NCBI GenBank assembly: GCA_021793575.1
Contig: JAJYSM010000003.1
Location: 1 to 64,000, forward strand
Reading direction: 5' to 3'
DNA: 64,000 nt
From: Pseudomonadota bacterium
GTDB taxonomy: Bacteria > Pseudomonadota > Gammaproteobacteria > Xanthomonadales > Rhodanobacteraceae
Positions 1-11,137 of the stretch are shown here, piece after piece. How positions within the stretch are numbered: position 1 is the first letter of the stretch; every line of letters begins with the position of its first letter. Under the pieces are notes generated by a model. It did no database searches and had not been told where the DNA came from. It saw only the letters and a list, made by a program, of their open reading frames with translations. The position numbers were made by a program, and so were the translations under genes.

Positions 1-79
1 CATTGCAAAAGCAGCAGCATAGCCGAGCCCGCTGGCTGGCTGAGCAGAAGCGGGCGTCGATGGGCGGAGTTTGGAGGAA

Positions 80-156
80 TGGTGCGCTCGGCGGGATTCG
101 AACCCACGACCACCGCCTTCGGAGGGCGGTACTCTATCCAGCTGAGCTACGAGCGC
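80..156 (-). tRNA. tRNA-Arg (anticodon CCG)
   Basis: Reverse complement GCGCTCGTAGCTCAGCTGGATAGAGTACCGCCCTCCGAAGGCGGTGGTCGTGGGTTCGAATCCCGCCGAGCGCACCA: 7-bp acceptor stem, GGTTCGAATCC T-arm, CTCCGAA anticodon loop, encoded CCA. Confidence 0.97.
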
Positions 157-360
157 ACGGTGCCTGCGCGACGACGGCAGCCGAGGGCTCGCGTCGCGGG
201 AGCGCAGTATAGCGGAGGTTGCAGGCGGCGACGATCGGGGCTGCCTGCGGGCGTGGCGGATGGCGTGACAGGCCGTGCTGACGACATCCATGCATGCGGC
301 TGTCGAGCGCACGCTCACTGCAGCTTTTTGATCGAACGGTTGACCCGGTGTGCAGCAAGA

Positions 361-383
361 GCCGGCGGGCAGTGCCCGCCGGC
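361..383. terminator. Strong hairpin GCCGGCGGGCA-g-TGCCCGCCGGC downstream of the M61 peptidase gene
   Basis: 11-bp perfect inverted repeat between the tRNA and the end of the 495..2393 gene; no clear U-tract. Confidence 0.5.
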
Positions 384-458
384 TTCCAGCCGTGCCGTGT
401 CGCCTGGCGCGGCGGAGATGATGGCGAGCACCCGCGGATGGGAGCGGGGCCGGAGCAT

Positions 459-485
459 GCGCATCTCCCCGGCAGGGAGATGCGC
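459..485. terminator. Strong hairpin GCGCATCTCCC-cggca-GGGAGATGCGC just after the M61 gene stop
   Basis: 11-bp perfect inverted repeat with a 5-nt loop, directly 3' of the minus-strand CDS. Confidence 0.55.
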
Positions 486-494
486 CGGCGATCC

Positions 495-2393
495 TCAGCG
501 CGGCTTGAGCAGCGCGTCGAGCGTGTCGGGCTTGCTGGTGTCGCGCACCAGGTGCGGGTACTTCAGGCCGCCGTGGTAGTCGATGCGCACGGTCTTGTAC
601 TCGTCGAAGTTCTTCAGCAGTAGTTCGACCGGCTGGCTCTTGTCGCTGGCCGCGGCGGCGACGGCGTCGGTGAGCGCCTCGCTGCTGTATTCGTGGCCGT
701 TGACGGCGACCACGGTCATGCCCGGCGAGATGCCGGCCTTGAACGCCGGGCCGTCCCACAGCACGTCGCCGATGGCGCCGCCCTTGCCCACCGAAAGGCC
801 GAGCGAGTAGGTGAGGTCGGCAAAGTGACGGTACGCCTCGACTGCCTTCACCGCGGCGGAGGGCTGGTCGGTGTAGACCAGCTTCCAGCCGTGCGCCTCG
901 ATGCCGCCGATCAGCGGGCCATGGCCGTCCAGACGGCTGCGCAGGTAGCTGGCCCAGTCGAACGGCTGGATCGCGTTGAGCGTCTTGACCACGTCGTCGA
1001 AGGTGTAGGTGCTGGTGACGAAGCTGCCGTTGTCCATGCCGAAGAACGCCTTGGCGAAATCGTCGATGGTGTGCTTGCCGTGGCTCAGCGCGCGCAGCTT
1101 GCCGTCGACATCGAGCCAGATCATCTGGCCGGCGGAGTAGTAGTCCTCGCTGCCCTGGTAGTTGCGGTACGGCAGCGGCGCGCGCTCGGCGATGATCGGG
1201 TCGTTGGTGGTGTCCTGCACGTTGCGCCAGCTGGCCAGGCCCGGGCGACCCTTGTCGTAGGTGGCGGCCACGTAGGCCAGCATGTCGCGCGTCTGCTGCG
1301 CGTTCCACAGGCCCGAACGCGCCGCCATCACGTAGCCCCAGAACTGGGTCTGGCCCTCGTACACCCACAGCAGCGAGTCCTGCATCGGCACGTTGAAGTT
1401 GGGCGTCCACAGGTCGGCCGGGCGGCGGAACTTGCCGTCCCACGAGTGGTTGAACTCGTGCGGCAGCAGGTCGCGCATCAGCACGTTCTTGTCCCACTCG
1501 GTGAAGTAGCCGGTGCCCACGCCGTCCTCGCTGGACTGGTGATGCTCCAGCCCGTTGCCGCCCATCTTGTCGCTCAGCGAAAACAGGAAGTCGTAGTGGC
1601 TGTAGTGGTGCGCGCCGTACAGCTTGTACATCTGCTGCACCAGGTTCCGGTGCGCCTGCAGCTGCGCCGGGGTGATCACCAGATACTTCGGCGCATCCGC
1701 CACGATGTCCATGTGCACCGGCGTCTTGGCGCCGGGATCGAGATCGACGCGCTTGAAGTAGCGGCCGGCGTAGATCGGCGAATCGACCAGCGTGTTGTAG
1801 GTGGTCGGCTTGAAATGCACCGTATCGCCGTCGCGCGAGGCAACCTCCAGCGCGCTGCCGAACTGCCAGCCGGCGGGGAACGTCACGCTGGCCTGGGTGG
1901 TGATGTCGCGGCTGTAGTAACCGGCCGGATACAGCGTGTTGGCGTTCCACTGCAGGTTCAACATCTCCGGCGTCATCACCACGCGGCCCTCGTGCGAGCT
2001 CTGCGGCGTGAGGTACTGGAACGCCACGTCGACGCTGCTGACGCCCTGCGGCACGGTGACATGGAACGCGAACACGTTGAGCGGATCGCGCAGCCATGGC
2101 AGCGTCTTGCCGTTGGCAGTCACCACCAGCCCGGCCAGCTTGTCGATCGGCCCATTCGGCGCGTGGTTGCCCGGCAGCCACTGCGGATACAGCAGGGTCA
2201 GCGGGCCCGGCTGCACCGGCAGCGTCTCGTGCACGCGAAAGATGCGGTGGCCCACGTCGCTGGCATCCACGCGGACCTGCAGGGTGCCCGGATACGGCAC
2301 ATCCTGCGGCGCCGGGACATCCGCCAGCGCGGCGAAGCTGATCAGGCCGAGGGCGCCGGCGACAAGGGCAGAAGCAAAGCGGGTGACTTTCAA
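495..2393 (-). CDS. M61 family metallopeptidase (glycyl aminopeptidase-like) with C-terminal PDZ domain
   Basis: 632-aa ORF with signal peptide; HEFNHSWDGK zinc-binding motif, YEGQTQFWG, PDZ-like GPAFKAGISPGMTVVAVNG. Confidence 0.92.
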   Translation of the reverse strand: MKVTRFASALVAGALGLISFAALADVPAPQDVPYPGTLQVRVDASDVGHRIFRVHETLPVQPGPLTLLYPQWLPGNHAPNGPIDKLAGLVVTANGKTLPWLRDPLNVFAFHVTVPQGVSSVDVAFQYLTPQSSHEGRVVMTPEMLNLQWNANTLYPAGYYSRDITTQASVTFPAGWQFGSALEVASRDGDTVHFKPTTYNTLVDSPIYAGRYFKRVDLDPGAKTPVHMDIVADAPKYLVITPAQLQAHRNLVQQMYKLYGAHHYSHYDFLFSLSDKMGGNGLEHHQSSEDGVGTGYFTEWDKNVLMRDLLPHEFNHSWDGKFRRPADLWTPNFNVPMQDSLLWVYEGQTQFWGYVMAARSGLWNAQQTRDMLAYVAATYDKGRPGLASWRNVQDTTNDPIIAERAPLPYRNYQGSEDYYSAGQMIWLDVDGKLRALSHGKHTIDDFAKAFFGMDNGSFVTSTYTFDDVVKTLNAIQPFDWASYLRSRLDGHGPLIGGIEAHGWKLVYTDQPSAAVKAVEAYRHFADLTYSLGLSVGKGGAIGDVLWDGPAFKAGISPGMTVVAVNGHEYSSEALTDAVAAAASDKSQPVELLLKNFDEYKTVRIDYHGGLKYPHLVRDTSKPDTLDALLKPR

Positions 2394-2615
2394 GCGATTC
2401 TCCGGTGAGCTGAGGGCAAAGCCACCGCGCGAAAACCTGTCGCGACATGGACTCAGATGGCGGATGCTAGCCCCCAGCCGCCATGCTTAACCCATGCCGA
2501 AGGTCACGGCCGGCGTCCGGAAACACCGCAGGCCCGCGGATCGCAGCCGATAATGGCACCCGTCTTGCATCACTCAGGCGATGGCGGGTTTCTGCCCCGC
2601 CGACCGAGACCCCGC

Positions 2616-3689
2616 ATGCTCGCCGTGTTCGTCAGCGTTCCACCGGACGCCGACGCGAATCAGCGCCGCGAATTCACGCACTACCTGGCGCAGCGCATGC
2701 GCCCGGTGATCCGTGCGCTGATGCTGGTGGCGGTGTTCGGCTATGTCGCCGGCACGGCGGCCAGCGCGTTGGTCGCCGCCAGCACGGTGCCGCTGTGGCT
2801 GCGCCTGCTGCCGATGTTGCCGCTGCTGCTGGTGGCCGCCTGCAGCGGGCGCGCCCAGCGACCGTGGCAGCTCAGCGTGCTGACGCTGAGCTGCGTGCTG
2901 CTGCTGGAGATCGGCAGCAACCTCAATGGATTCGGTCGGCTGCAGGGCCTGCCGTGGGTGATGCCGGGCACCCTGCTGATACCGGTGGCCTCGGCGGCGA
3001 TCTGGCTGGCACGCTGGGATTTCATCGCCGGCATGGTGCTGTGCGCGCTCGGGCCGATGCCGATGTTGCTGCTTGGCGATGCCGACTACGCACAGGTTTT
3101 TCCGTACTTGGTGTATCTGGTGATCGCCATTGCGCTGGCCAGCGTGCTGCGCGCCTTCATGGCGCGCACGCAGTTCGAGCATTTCCGGCTGGAGCGGCAG
3201 CTGCGCGAGCAGGCCAGCACCGACGGCCTCACCGGCCTGCTGCGGCGCAACCGCTTTCTGGAACTGGCGCGGCTCGCGCTGGACGAGGCGCGGCGCCAGC
3301 AGCAGCCGGCCTGCATGCTCTATCTGGATGCCGACCGCTTCAAGCAGCTCAACGACAGCCACGGTCACGCCGCCGGCGATGCCGCACTGGTCGCGCTGGC
3401 CGCCGCGCTGCGTGCTCAGACGCGCCAGAGCGACCTGATCGGGCGCATCGGCGGCGAGGAGTTCGGCCTGCTGCTGCCCGGCCTCGATCTGGCGCAGGCC
3501 AGCCAGCGTGCCGAGCGGCTGCGCGTGGCGATGCACGAGGTCCGGCGCCCGGACGGTCCGCTTACCGTCAGCATCGGCGTGGCTGCGCGCAGTACGCCCG
3601 ACGAGCCGCTCGAATCACTGCTGGCCCGCGCCGACAAGGCCATGCGTCAGGCCAAGGCCGACGGCCGCGACCGCATCGTCTGCGCCTGA
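2616..3689 (+). CDS. GGDEF domain diguanylate cyclase with N-terminal transmembrane region
   Basis: Hydrophobic N-terminus, then YLDADRFKQLNDSHGHAAGD and canonical IGGEEFGLLLPG. Start chosen at 2616; the ORF is open from 2457. Confidence 0.9.
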   Translation: MLAVFVSVPPDADANQRREFTHYLAQRMRPVIRALMLVAVFGYVAGTAASALVAASTVPLWLRLLPMLPLLLVAACSGRAQRPWQLSVLTLSCVLLLEIGSNLNGFGRLQGLPWVMPGTLLIPVASAAIWLARWDFIAGMVLCALGPMPMLLLGDADYAQVFPYLVYLVIAIALASVLRAFMARTQFEHFRLERQLREQASTDGLTGLLRRNRFLELARLALDEARRQQQPACMLYLDADRFKQLNDSHGHAAGDAALVALAAALRAQTRQSDLIGRIGGEEFGLLLPGLDLAQASQRAERLRVAMHEVRRPDGPLTVSIGVAARSTPDEPLESLLARADKAMRQAKADGRDRIVCA

Positions 3690-3714
3690 GCCACCGCGCA
3701 CGCGGCGGCGCGTT

Positions 3715-5220
3715 TCAGGCGTGGCTGGCCAGCCGGCTGTGGCGGATGCCGTAGCCGAAGTAGATCACGCAGCCCAGCGCCATCCAGATCACGAAGCGCT
3801 CGTAGGTGATCCACGGCAGGCCGTAGATCAGCACCGCGGAAAACGCGATGCCCAGCGGCGCGGTGAACCACACCGCCGGCGTCTTGAAATGGCGCGGCAG
3901 CTGCGGCCGGCGCACGCGCAGCAGCAGCACCGCAGCACAGATGATGATGAACGCGCTGAGCGTGCCGATGTTCACCAGCTCGGCCACTTCGCCAATCGGC
4001 AGCAGGCCCGCCACCACCGCCGTGAACAGCCCGAGGATGAGGGTGGGCCGCGCCGGCGTGCCGAAGCGCGGGCTCACTTTCGCAAACCAGCCAGGCAGCA
4101 GGCCGTCGCGCGCCAGCGCAAACCAGATCCGCGCCGCGCCCAGCATGAAGGCGAACAGCACGCTGGTGACGCCGATCACCGCCGCCGCCGCGACGGTGAT
4201 GCTGAGCCAGTTGAGGCCGATCGAGGCGAACGCGTCGGACACCGAGGCGTCGCCGCCCAGGTTGTGGTACGAGGTGATGCCGGTGAGCACCAGCGACACC
4301 GCGATATACAACACCATCGCCACCGCCAGCGACAGCAGCACCGCGCGCGGCAGGTCGCGCTGCGGATGCTTCGCCTCCTCCGCCGCGGTGGTCAGCGTGT
4401 CGTAGCCGAACACCGCGAAAAACACCACGCTGGCGCCGGTCAGTACGCCCTGCCAGCCGAAGTGGCCGACACCGGTCGCGGCATCGACCACGCGCGGCGG
4501 GATGAACGGATGCCAGTTCGCGGGGTGGATGTAGAACACGCCCACGCCGACCACCAGCAACACGCCGATCACCTTGATCGCCACCACCGCCGTGTTGAAG
4601 CGCGCGCCCCATTCGGTACGCACGGTGAGCAGCACGGCCACGGCCATCGACACCACGGCGGCAATCACGTTGAAGCGGTGGCCGTCGCCGGGCGCGGCGA
4701 TGGCGGTGCTGCCATGCAGCCCGAACAGCTGCTGCAGGTAATACTCCATCGTCGGCGCGCTCATGCTCTGCTGCGCCCACACCGGCAGATGCACGCCGGC
4801 CGAGCTCAGCAGCACCTGCACGTAGCCGGACCAGCCGATCGCCACCACCGCCACCACCAGCGCGTATTCCAGCAGCAGATCCCAGCCGATGATCCACGCG
4901 GCGAATTCGCCGAGCACCGCATAGCCGTAGGTATACGCGCTGCCGGTGACCGGGATCAGCCCGGCGAATTCGGCGTAGCACAGCGCAGCGCAGGCGCTGC
5001 CGGAACCGGCGATGAGAAAACTCAGCACCACCGCCGGCCCCGCATTGGCGGCGGCCTGCTGGCCGGCCAGCACGAAGATGCCGACCCCGATGATGCCGCC
5101 GATGCCGATCGCGGTGAGCTGCCACAGCCCCAGCACGCGGCGGAAATCGCGCCGCGTGACCACCTCGGTCTGCAGCTGTTCGATCGACTTGTGCCGCACC
5201 AGCTTGCTGAAGAAACCCAT
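3715..5220 (-). CDS. APC family amino acid permease
   Basis: 501 aa, many TM segments; N-terminal LTAIGIGGIIGVGIFVLAGQ typical of APC/CAT transporters. Confidence 0.92.
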   Translation of the reverse strand: MGFFSKLVRHKSIEQLQTEVVTRRDFRRVLGLWQLTAIGIGGIIGVGIFVLAGQQAAANAGPAVVLSFLIAGSGSACAALCYAEFAGLIPVTGSAYTYGYAVLGEFAAWIIGWDLLLEYALVVAVVAIGWSGYVQVLLSSAGVHLPVWAQQSMSAPTMEYYLQQLFGLHGSTAIAAPGDGHRFNVIAAVVSMAVAVLLTVRTEWGARFNTAVVAIKVIGVLLVVGVGVFYIHPANWHPFIPPRVVDAATGVGHFGWQGVLTGASVVFFAVFGYDTLTTAAEEAKHPQRDLPRAVLLSLAVAMVLYIAVSLVLTGITSYHNLGGDASVSDAFASIGLNWLSITVAAAAVIGVTSVLFAFMLGAARIWFALARDGLLPGWFAKVSPRFGTPARPTLILGLFTAVVAGLLPIGEVAELVNIGTLSAFIIICAAVLLLRVRRPQLPRHFKTPAVWFTAPLGIAFSAVLIYGLPWITYERFVIWMALGCVIYFGYGIRHSRLASHA

Positions 5221-5342
5221 TGTCTGACCCCCGTGAGCAAGCGGCGATCATAGCGAATACCTGTCCAGCTGCCTGCATGCGCGCTGCCTTACAGCGACGC
5301 GAACGGCTAGACTTCCAGCCCTGCTTCCATGCGAGCTCGCTG

Positions 5343-6248
5343 ATGAAGTCCCTGCTGCACCGATTGCGCAGAAAACTGGGCGACATCATCGGCACCACGA
5401 TTGCTCGTCCGGGCTTCTATTCACCCTTGGTGGACATTGCCGAAGTCATTCAGCGCGGCGATGACTTCTGGCGACCGCACGCGGACAGCATCGGCATTGA
5501 CTTCCGCGCCCGGCAACAAATCGAACTGCTGCAGGCGTGTGCCCCCTGGCTGGCGCAGTACGACTACCCGGTGAATGGCGCGGTGGATACGCAACTCGAC
5601 GCGTTCTATGACAACAACAGCCAGTTCGGTTATCTGGACGCGCGCATGTTGTTCGCCTTGATGCAGCTATGGCGACCGACCCGGATCATCGAGGTCGGCT
5701 CGGGCTATTCGACCCTGCTGATGGAAGACGTCAATCGCCGCCTGCTTGGCGGAGTCACCCGGATCACGGCGATCGAACCGTTTCCGCGCGCCTTCATGGG
5801 CCGGCTGCGCGAGCGCGGAGTCAATCTGATCGAACAGAAGGTGCAGGACGTGGCGCTTGCGCATTTCGCTGCGCTTGAGGCGGGCGACGTGCTGTTCATC
5901 GACTCCTCGCATGTGGTGAAGACCGGTTCGGATGTCAATCGACTGGTGTTCGAGATCCTGCCGCAGCTGCCTGCTGGAGTGCGCATCCACTTCCACGACA
6001 TCTTCCTGCCGCAAGAATATCCGCAGTCATGGATCCGCGAGGGTCGTTCGTGGAGCGAGCAATACCTGGTACGCGCGTTGCTGCAATTCGGCGCCAGCCA
6101 TTTTCGTGTGCTGTTCGGCAGTGCCTATGCCGCCAGCTGTCTGCCCGATGCGGTAGCCAGCGCGCTAGGTGGCCCGCCACAGGGCGGCGGCAGCCTGTGG
6201 ATCGAGAAGCTCTCGCCCCGCCAGTCACCCGGCGACTCAAGCCACTGA
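5343..6248 (+). CDS. Class I SAM-dependent methyltransferase
   Basis: RIIEVGSGYSTLLMEDVNRR SAM-binding motif; VLFIDSSHVVKTGSDVNRLVFEILPQLPAGVRIHFHDIF. Confidence 0.82.
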   Translation: MKSLLHRLRRKLGDIIGTTIARPGFYSPLVDIAEVIQRGDDFWRPHADSIGIDFRARQQIELLQACAPWLAQYDYPVNGAVDTQLDAFYDNNSQFGYLDARMLFALMQLWRPTRIIEVGSGYSTLLMEDVNRRLLGGVTRITAIEPFPRAFMGRLRERGVNLIEQKVQDVALAHFAALEAGDVLFIDSSHVVKTGSDVNRLVFEILPQLPAGVRIHFHDIFLPQEYPQSWIREGRSWSEQYLVRALLQFGASHFRVLFGSAYAASCLPDAVASALGGPPQGGGSLWIEKLSPRQSPGDSSH

Positions 6249-7505
6249 AGTGAGATCGGCTTCCGCGCCTCGTGGACGCTGGCCGACAACCCACGGCAGC
6301 GCCAGCGCACTGAGTCCGAACAGCGCGGCGATGGCCAAGGCGATATGGCCGTCCAGACGGCTATCGCCGAACCACTGCCCGGTCAGCAGCGGCAGCAGCG
6401 CCGTGGCCAGCAGCCGCAGCGCTTCCGCCCACGGCGCCCAGCGCCGCCCTTCCATCAGCGCGCCCAGCACGCACAGGCCCGCCACCAGATAGGCGGCATA
6501 GGCCAGCAGCGTCGGCAGGCGCGCCGTGGCGGCCAGGCCGAGAAACTGCGTGGCCATCGCCAGCAGCAGCGCGAACTGCAGCAGCACATACACCGTCAGC
6601 GCCCGCGACAGCGGCGGATCGAAGCGCTCACCGCTCATCACGAAGGCCGGCTTCGGATAACGCGCCGCCACGTCGGCCGGCCGCCAGCCCGGCGGCTGCA
6701 GCCAGATCAGCAGCTTGTCGCGCCAGCGCCGCGCGTGCCATGCATCCACCGCCGTACTCCAGTACACCTCGGCATTCGCCCACAACGGGTTCCAGCTGCG
6801 CAGCGGCGAGCGCGTGCCGTACACCGGCGGCTCGTCGTCGCACTCCTCCACGAACGTGCCGAACAGCCGGTCCCACACGATCAGGATGCCGCCGTAGTTG
6901 CGGTCGAGGTAGCGCTCGTTCACCGCGTGATGGGCGCGGTGGTTGGACGGCGAGCAGAACACGCGATCGAACCAGCCGAGTCGGCCGATCTGTTCGGTAT
7001 GCACCCAGAACTGGTACAGCAGGTCGACCAGCGCCACCATCACGAACACGTCCAGCGGCACCCCGAGCAGCGCCAGCGGCAGATAGAACAGCCAGCCCAG
7101 CAGCACGCCGCTGCCGGTCTGGCGCAGCGCGGTGGACAGGTTGTAGTGCTCGCTCTGGTGATGCACCACGTGCGCGGCCCACAGGATGTTCACGCGGTGG
7201 CCGCAGCGGTGCAGCCAGTAGTAGCAGAAGTCGTACAGCAGCAGCGCCAGCGCCCATACCCACACGCTGTGCGGCGGCAGCGCGAACAGCGCCAGATGCT
7301 GCACGCACCACGCATAGATGCCGAACGTCAGCAGCTTGCCGAACACGCCGACGATCTGCGAGATCACCCCCAGCCCGATGCTGCTGACCGCATCGTTGCC
7401 GGCATACGCACGCCGACCGCGCCGGTGCGCCACCAGCAGCTCCAGCGCGATCAGCGCAAAGAACACCGGCGTGGCCCAGCGAATGATGGTTTCCTGCAGG
7501 TGCAT
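6237..7505 (-). CDS. Sterol desaturase / fatty acid hydroxylase family protein
   Basis: Histidine clusters HRCGH, HVVHHQSEHYN and NHRAHHAVN in a multi-TM protein. The 3' end overlaps the convergent methyltransferase by 12 bp. Confidence 0.9.
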   Translation of the reverse strand: MHLQETIIRWATPVFFALIALELLVAHRRGRRAYAGNDAVSSIGLGVISQIVGVFGKLLTFGIYAWCVQHLALFALPPHSVWVWALALLLYDFCYYWLHRCGHRVNILWAAHVVHHQSEHYNLSTALRQTGSGVLLGWLFYLPLALLGVPLDVFVMVALVDLLYQFWVHTEQIGRLGWFDRVFCSPSNHRAHHAVNERYLDRNYGGILIVWDRLFGTFVEECDDEPPVYGTRSPLRSWNPLWANAEVYWSTAVDAWHARRWRDKLLIWLQPPGWRPADVAARYPKPAFVMSGERFDPPLSRALTVYVLLQFALLLAMATQFLGLAATARLPTLLAYAAYLVAGLCVLGALMEGRRWAPWAEALRLLATALLPLLTGQWFGDSRLDGHIALAIAALFGLSALALPWVVGQRPRGAEADLTSVA

Positions 7506-7609
7506 CGCAACCCCTCCGCTTCGATCGCGCTGTGCCGTTGCGCCATTCACCAGCCGACAGTCCTGGCGACGAAGCCGCAGTGTAAGTCAGCTTCGTCCCG
7601 CGCTGCCGC

Positions 7610-8407
7610 TCAGCCGCCGACGCGGGACGGCAGCCGCAGCCGATCGGTGAACAGCCCGTCCACGCCCAATGCCAGCAGTCGCGCGGCAGTGCGTGCGCGG
7701 TTGACGGTGTAAACGCGCAGTGCGAGACCGGCGTGGTGCACCGCCCGCACATCGGCGGCGCGCAACCCGCGCCATTCACAATGCAGCGCTTCCGCGCGCA
7801 ACACCTGCGCCACGCGGATGTCGCTGCGGGAAAAGCGCTCATGCAGACAGGCCAGCGGCAGCGCCACCGCCAGTGCATCGAGCTGCGCGCGCGCCGCCTG
7901 CAGTGCCGTCGGCGAGAATGACGACAGCAGCGGTGCCGGCACCGCCGGGTGCCGCCGCGCCCACGCGGCGGTGCGCGTCGCTACCGCGTGGCCGGTGGCG
8001 ACCTCGGTGCCCGGACAGGGCTTGATTTCGAGGTTCAGCCAGACCCCATGGGTGGCGGCAAACGCCAGCACCTGATCGAGGCTGGCCAGCGGCTCGCCGC
8101 GATAGCGCGCGCTGTGCCAGGCGCCGGCGTCCAGCCGTTGCAACCGCGCCCACGGCCATGCCGCCGCCGGGCCGTGCGCATCGGTGGTACGCGTCAGGGT
8201 GTCGTCGTGCAGCAGATAGGGCACGCCGTCGCTGCTGAGCTTCACATCGCATTCGAAGGCGCGGAAACCTGCCGCCAGCCCGGCCCGGAAAGCCGCCAGC
8301 GTGTTCTCCGGTGCCGCGCTGCCGCCGCCGCGGTGAGCCAGCCAGCGCCGGTCGATAGCGGCGCCATCGCGGCCAGTCACGCGATCATCCGGCGCAGCGG
8401 ACGTCAT
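7610..8407 (-). CDS. ugpQ: Glycerophosphodiester phosphodiesterase
   Basis: AHRGGGSAAPENTLAAFRAGLAAGFRAFECDVKLSSDGVPYLLHDDTLTRTTDAHG is the GDPD signature; last gene of the ugp operon. Confidence 0.93.
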   Translation of the reverse strand: MTSAAPDDRVTGRDGAAIDRRWLAHRGGGSAAPENTLAAFRAGLAAGFRAFECDVKLSSDGVPYLLHDDTLTRTTDAHGPAAAWPWARLQRLDAGAWHSARYRGEPLASLDQVLAFAATHGVWLNLEIKPCPGTEVATGHAVATRTAAWARRHPAVPAPLLSSFSPTALQAARAQLDALAVALPLACLHERFSRSDIRVAQVLRAEALHCEWRGLRAADVRAVHHAGLALRVYTVNRARTAARLLALGVDGLFTDRLRLPSRVGG

Positions 8408-10041
8408 GGTTCAGCCTCCACCCCGTTTGCCTCCAGCGTGCCTGCAGCGCTTGACGCCGCGGCGAACCACTCGGCCACTGCCGCGCATTGCGTTGCACTG
8501 TAGTGCAGGCCCAGTTTGCTGCGTCGCCACAGCACATCGTCGGCACTGCGCGCCCACTCCACCTGCCGCAGATAGCGCAACTCGGCGACGTGCAGGCCGG
8601 GCGCAATCTCGGCCCCCAGCTCGGCCAGCGACTGTGCCTCATCGCCGCTTGCAGGTTGCGCGTGCGGCGCGCGTAGCAGCAGCACAAGCCGGCTGCCGTA
8701 GGCGCGCGCCCAGCGCTCGCGCAACGCGGCGGGCAACCAGCCATGGCGGGTGGCGAGCGCCTGCAGAAACCGGCTGAAGTCGGCTGGCGGTGTCTGCGCC
8801 GCGCCCACCCAGCCGCCAAGATCGCCGCCGGGCAGCAGCGCGGCATGGGTCCACCCCGCACGCGGCTCGCCCAGCGCGCGGCACAGCAGATCGCCGGCCT
8901 CGGCGGCCAGCACGCGAAACGTGGTGAGCTTGCCGCCCCACACATTCAGCAGCGGCGCCGCCGCCTGCGGCTGGTTCAACTCCAGCCGATATTCGCGCGT
9001 CGCCGCGGCAGGGTCGGCGGCCGCGTCCTCCAGCAGCGGCCGCACGCCGGCATAGCACCACAGCATCTGCTCGGCACGCACCGGCGTGCGCAGAAAGGCG
9101 TTCGCTTCGCGACACAGATACTCGACCTCGGCGGCACTGACCACGTTGCCCTGGGCCAGCGTGTCGACTTCGACATCGGTGGTGCCGATCAGGGTGAAGT
9201 CGTGCTCGTACGGCAACGCAAAGATCACCCGCCGATCGCTGGCCTGGAACAGGTACGCGTCGTTGTGGCTGAACTGTCGCGGCAGCACGATGTGGCTGCC
9301 ACGCACCAGCCGCAGCTGCGCGTGCTGGCGCAGTGGCAGGCCCGCCTCGTCGCGCACGATCGTGGCGAGAAACTGCGCTGCCCACGGACCGGCGGCGTTG
9401 ACCAGCGCGCGCGCGCGCACGCGCTGCTCGCGGCCATCGCCATGGCGCAGCGTGGCCTGCCAGCTGGCGGCATCTCGCGCGACGTGCACGCAGGCGCAGC
9501 GCGTGTGCACGGTGGCGCCGCGTTCGACCGCATCCTGCGCGCAGGCCACGACCAGGCGCGCGTCGTCCACCCAGCCATCGGCGTAGGCAAAGCCGCGCGT
9601 GTAGTGCGGCTGCAGCGCGGCCCCGGCCACGTCGCGACGCAGGTCGAGCGTACGCGAAGCCGGCAGCCAGCTGCGCCGCGCCAGATGGTCGTACAGAAAC
9701 AAGCCGGCGCGGATCATCCACGCCGGGCGCATCGCCGGCTGCTGCGGCATCACGAAGCGCACAGGCCACGCCAGATGCGGCATCGCGCGCAGCAGCAGCT
9801 CGCGCTCGGCCAGCGCCTTGCGCACCAGCGCGAAGCGGTACTGTTCGAGATAGCGCAGGCCACCGTGGATCAGCTTGGTCGAGCACGACGAGGTGTGCGA
9901 AGCCAGATCGTCGCGCTCGACCAGCAGCACGCGCAGCCCGCGTCCGGCCAGATCGCGCGCGATGCCGGCGCCGTTGATGCCACCGCCGACGACCAGCACG
10001 TCAAAGTCGGTGGCGGAACTCGCGGGAGAGATGGACGTCAT
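8404..10041 (-). CDS. glpD: Glycerol-3-phosphate dehydrogenase (FAD)
   Basis: DVLVVGGGINGAGIARDLAGRGLRVLLVERDDLASHTSSCSTKLIHGGLRYLEQYRFALVRKALAERE is the canonical GlpD N-terminus; 4-bp overlap with ugpQ. Confidence 0.95.
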   Translation of the reverse strand: MTSISPASSATDFDVLVVGGGINGAGIARDLAGRGLRVLLVERDDLASHTSSCSTKLIHGGLRYLEQYRFALVRKALAERELLLRAMPHLAWPVRFVMPQQPAMRPAWMIRAGLFLYDHLARRSWLPASRTLDLRRDVAGAALQPHYTRGFAYADGWVDDARLVVACAQDAVERGATVHTRCACVHVARDAASWQATLRHGDGREQRVRARALVNAAGPWAAQFLATIVRDEAGLPLRQHAQLRLVRGSHIVLPRQFSHNDAYLFQASDRRVIFALPYEHDFTLIGTTDVEVDTLAQGNVVSAAEVEYLCREANAFLRTPVRAEQMLWCYAGVRPLLEDAAADPAAATREYRLELNQPQAAAPLLNVWGGKLTTFRVLAAEAGDLLCRALGEPRAGWTHAALLPGGDLGGWVGAAQTPPADFSRFLQALATRHGWLPAALRERWARAYGSRLVLLLRAPHAQPASGDEAQSLAELGAEIAPGLHVAELRYLRQVEWARSADDVLWRRSKLGLHYSATQCAAVAEWFAAASSAAGTLEANGVEAEP

Positions 10042-10060
10042 CTAGACGACTCTAGGAGCC

Positions 10061-11131
<1,071 letters not shown>

Positions 11132-11137
11132 GGCGGG

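Noticed and set aside
3508-5253. 581-aa plus-strand ORF opposite the APC permease
   Set aside because: Antisense shadow ORF rich in H/R/Q; permease frame is clearly real.
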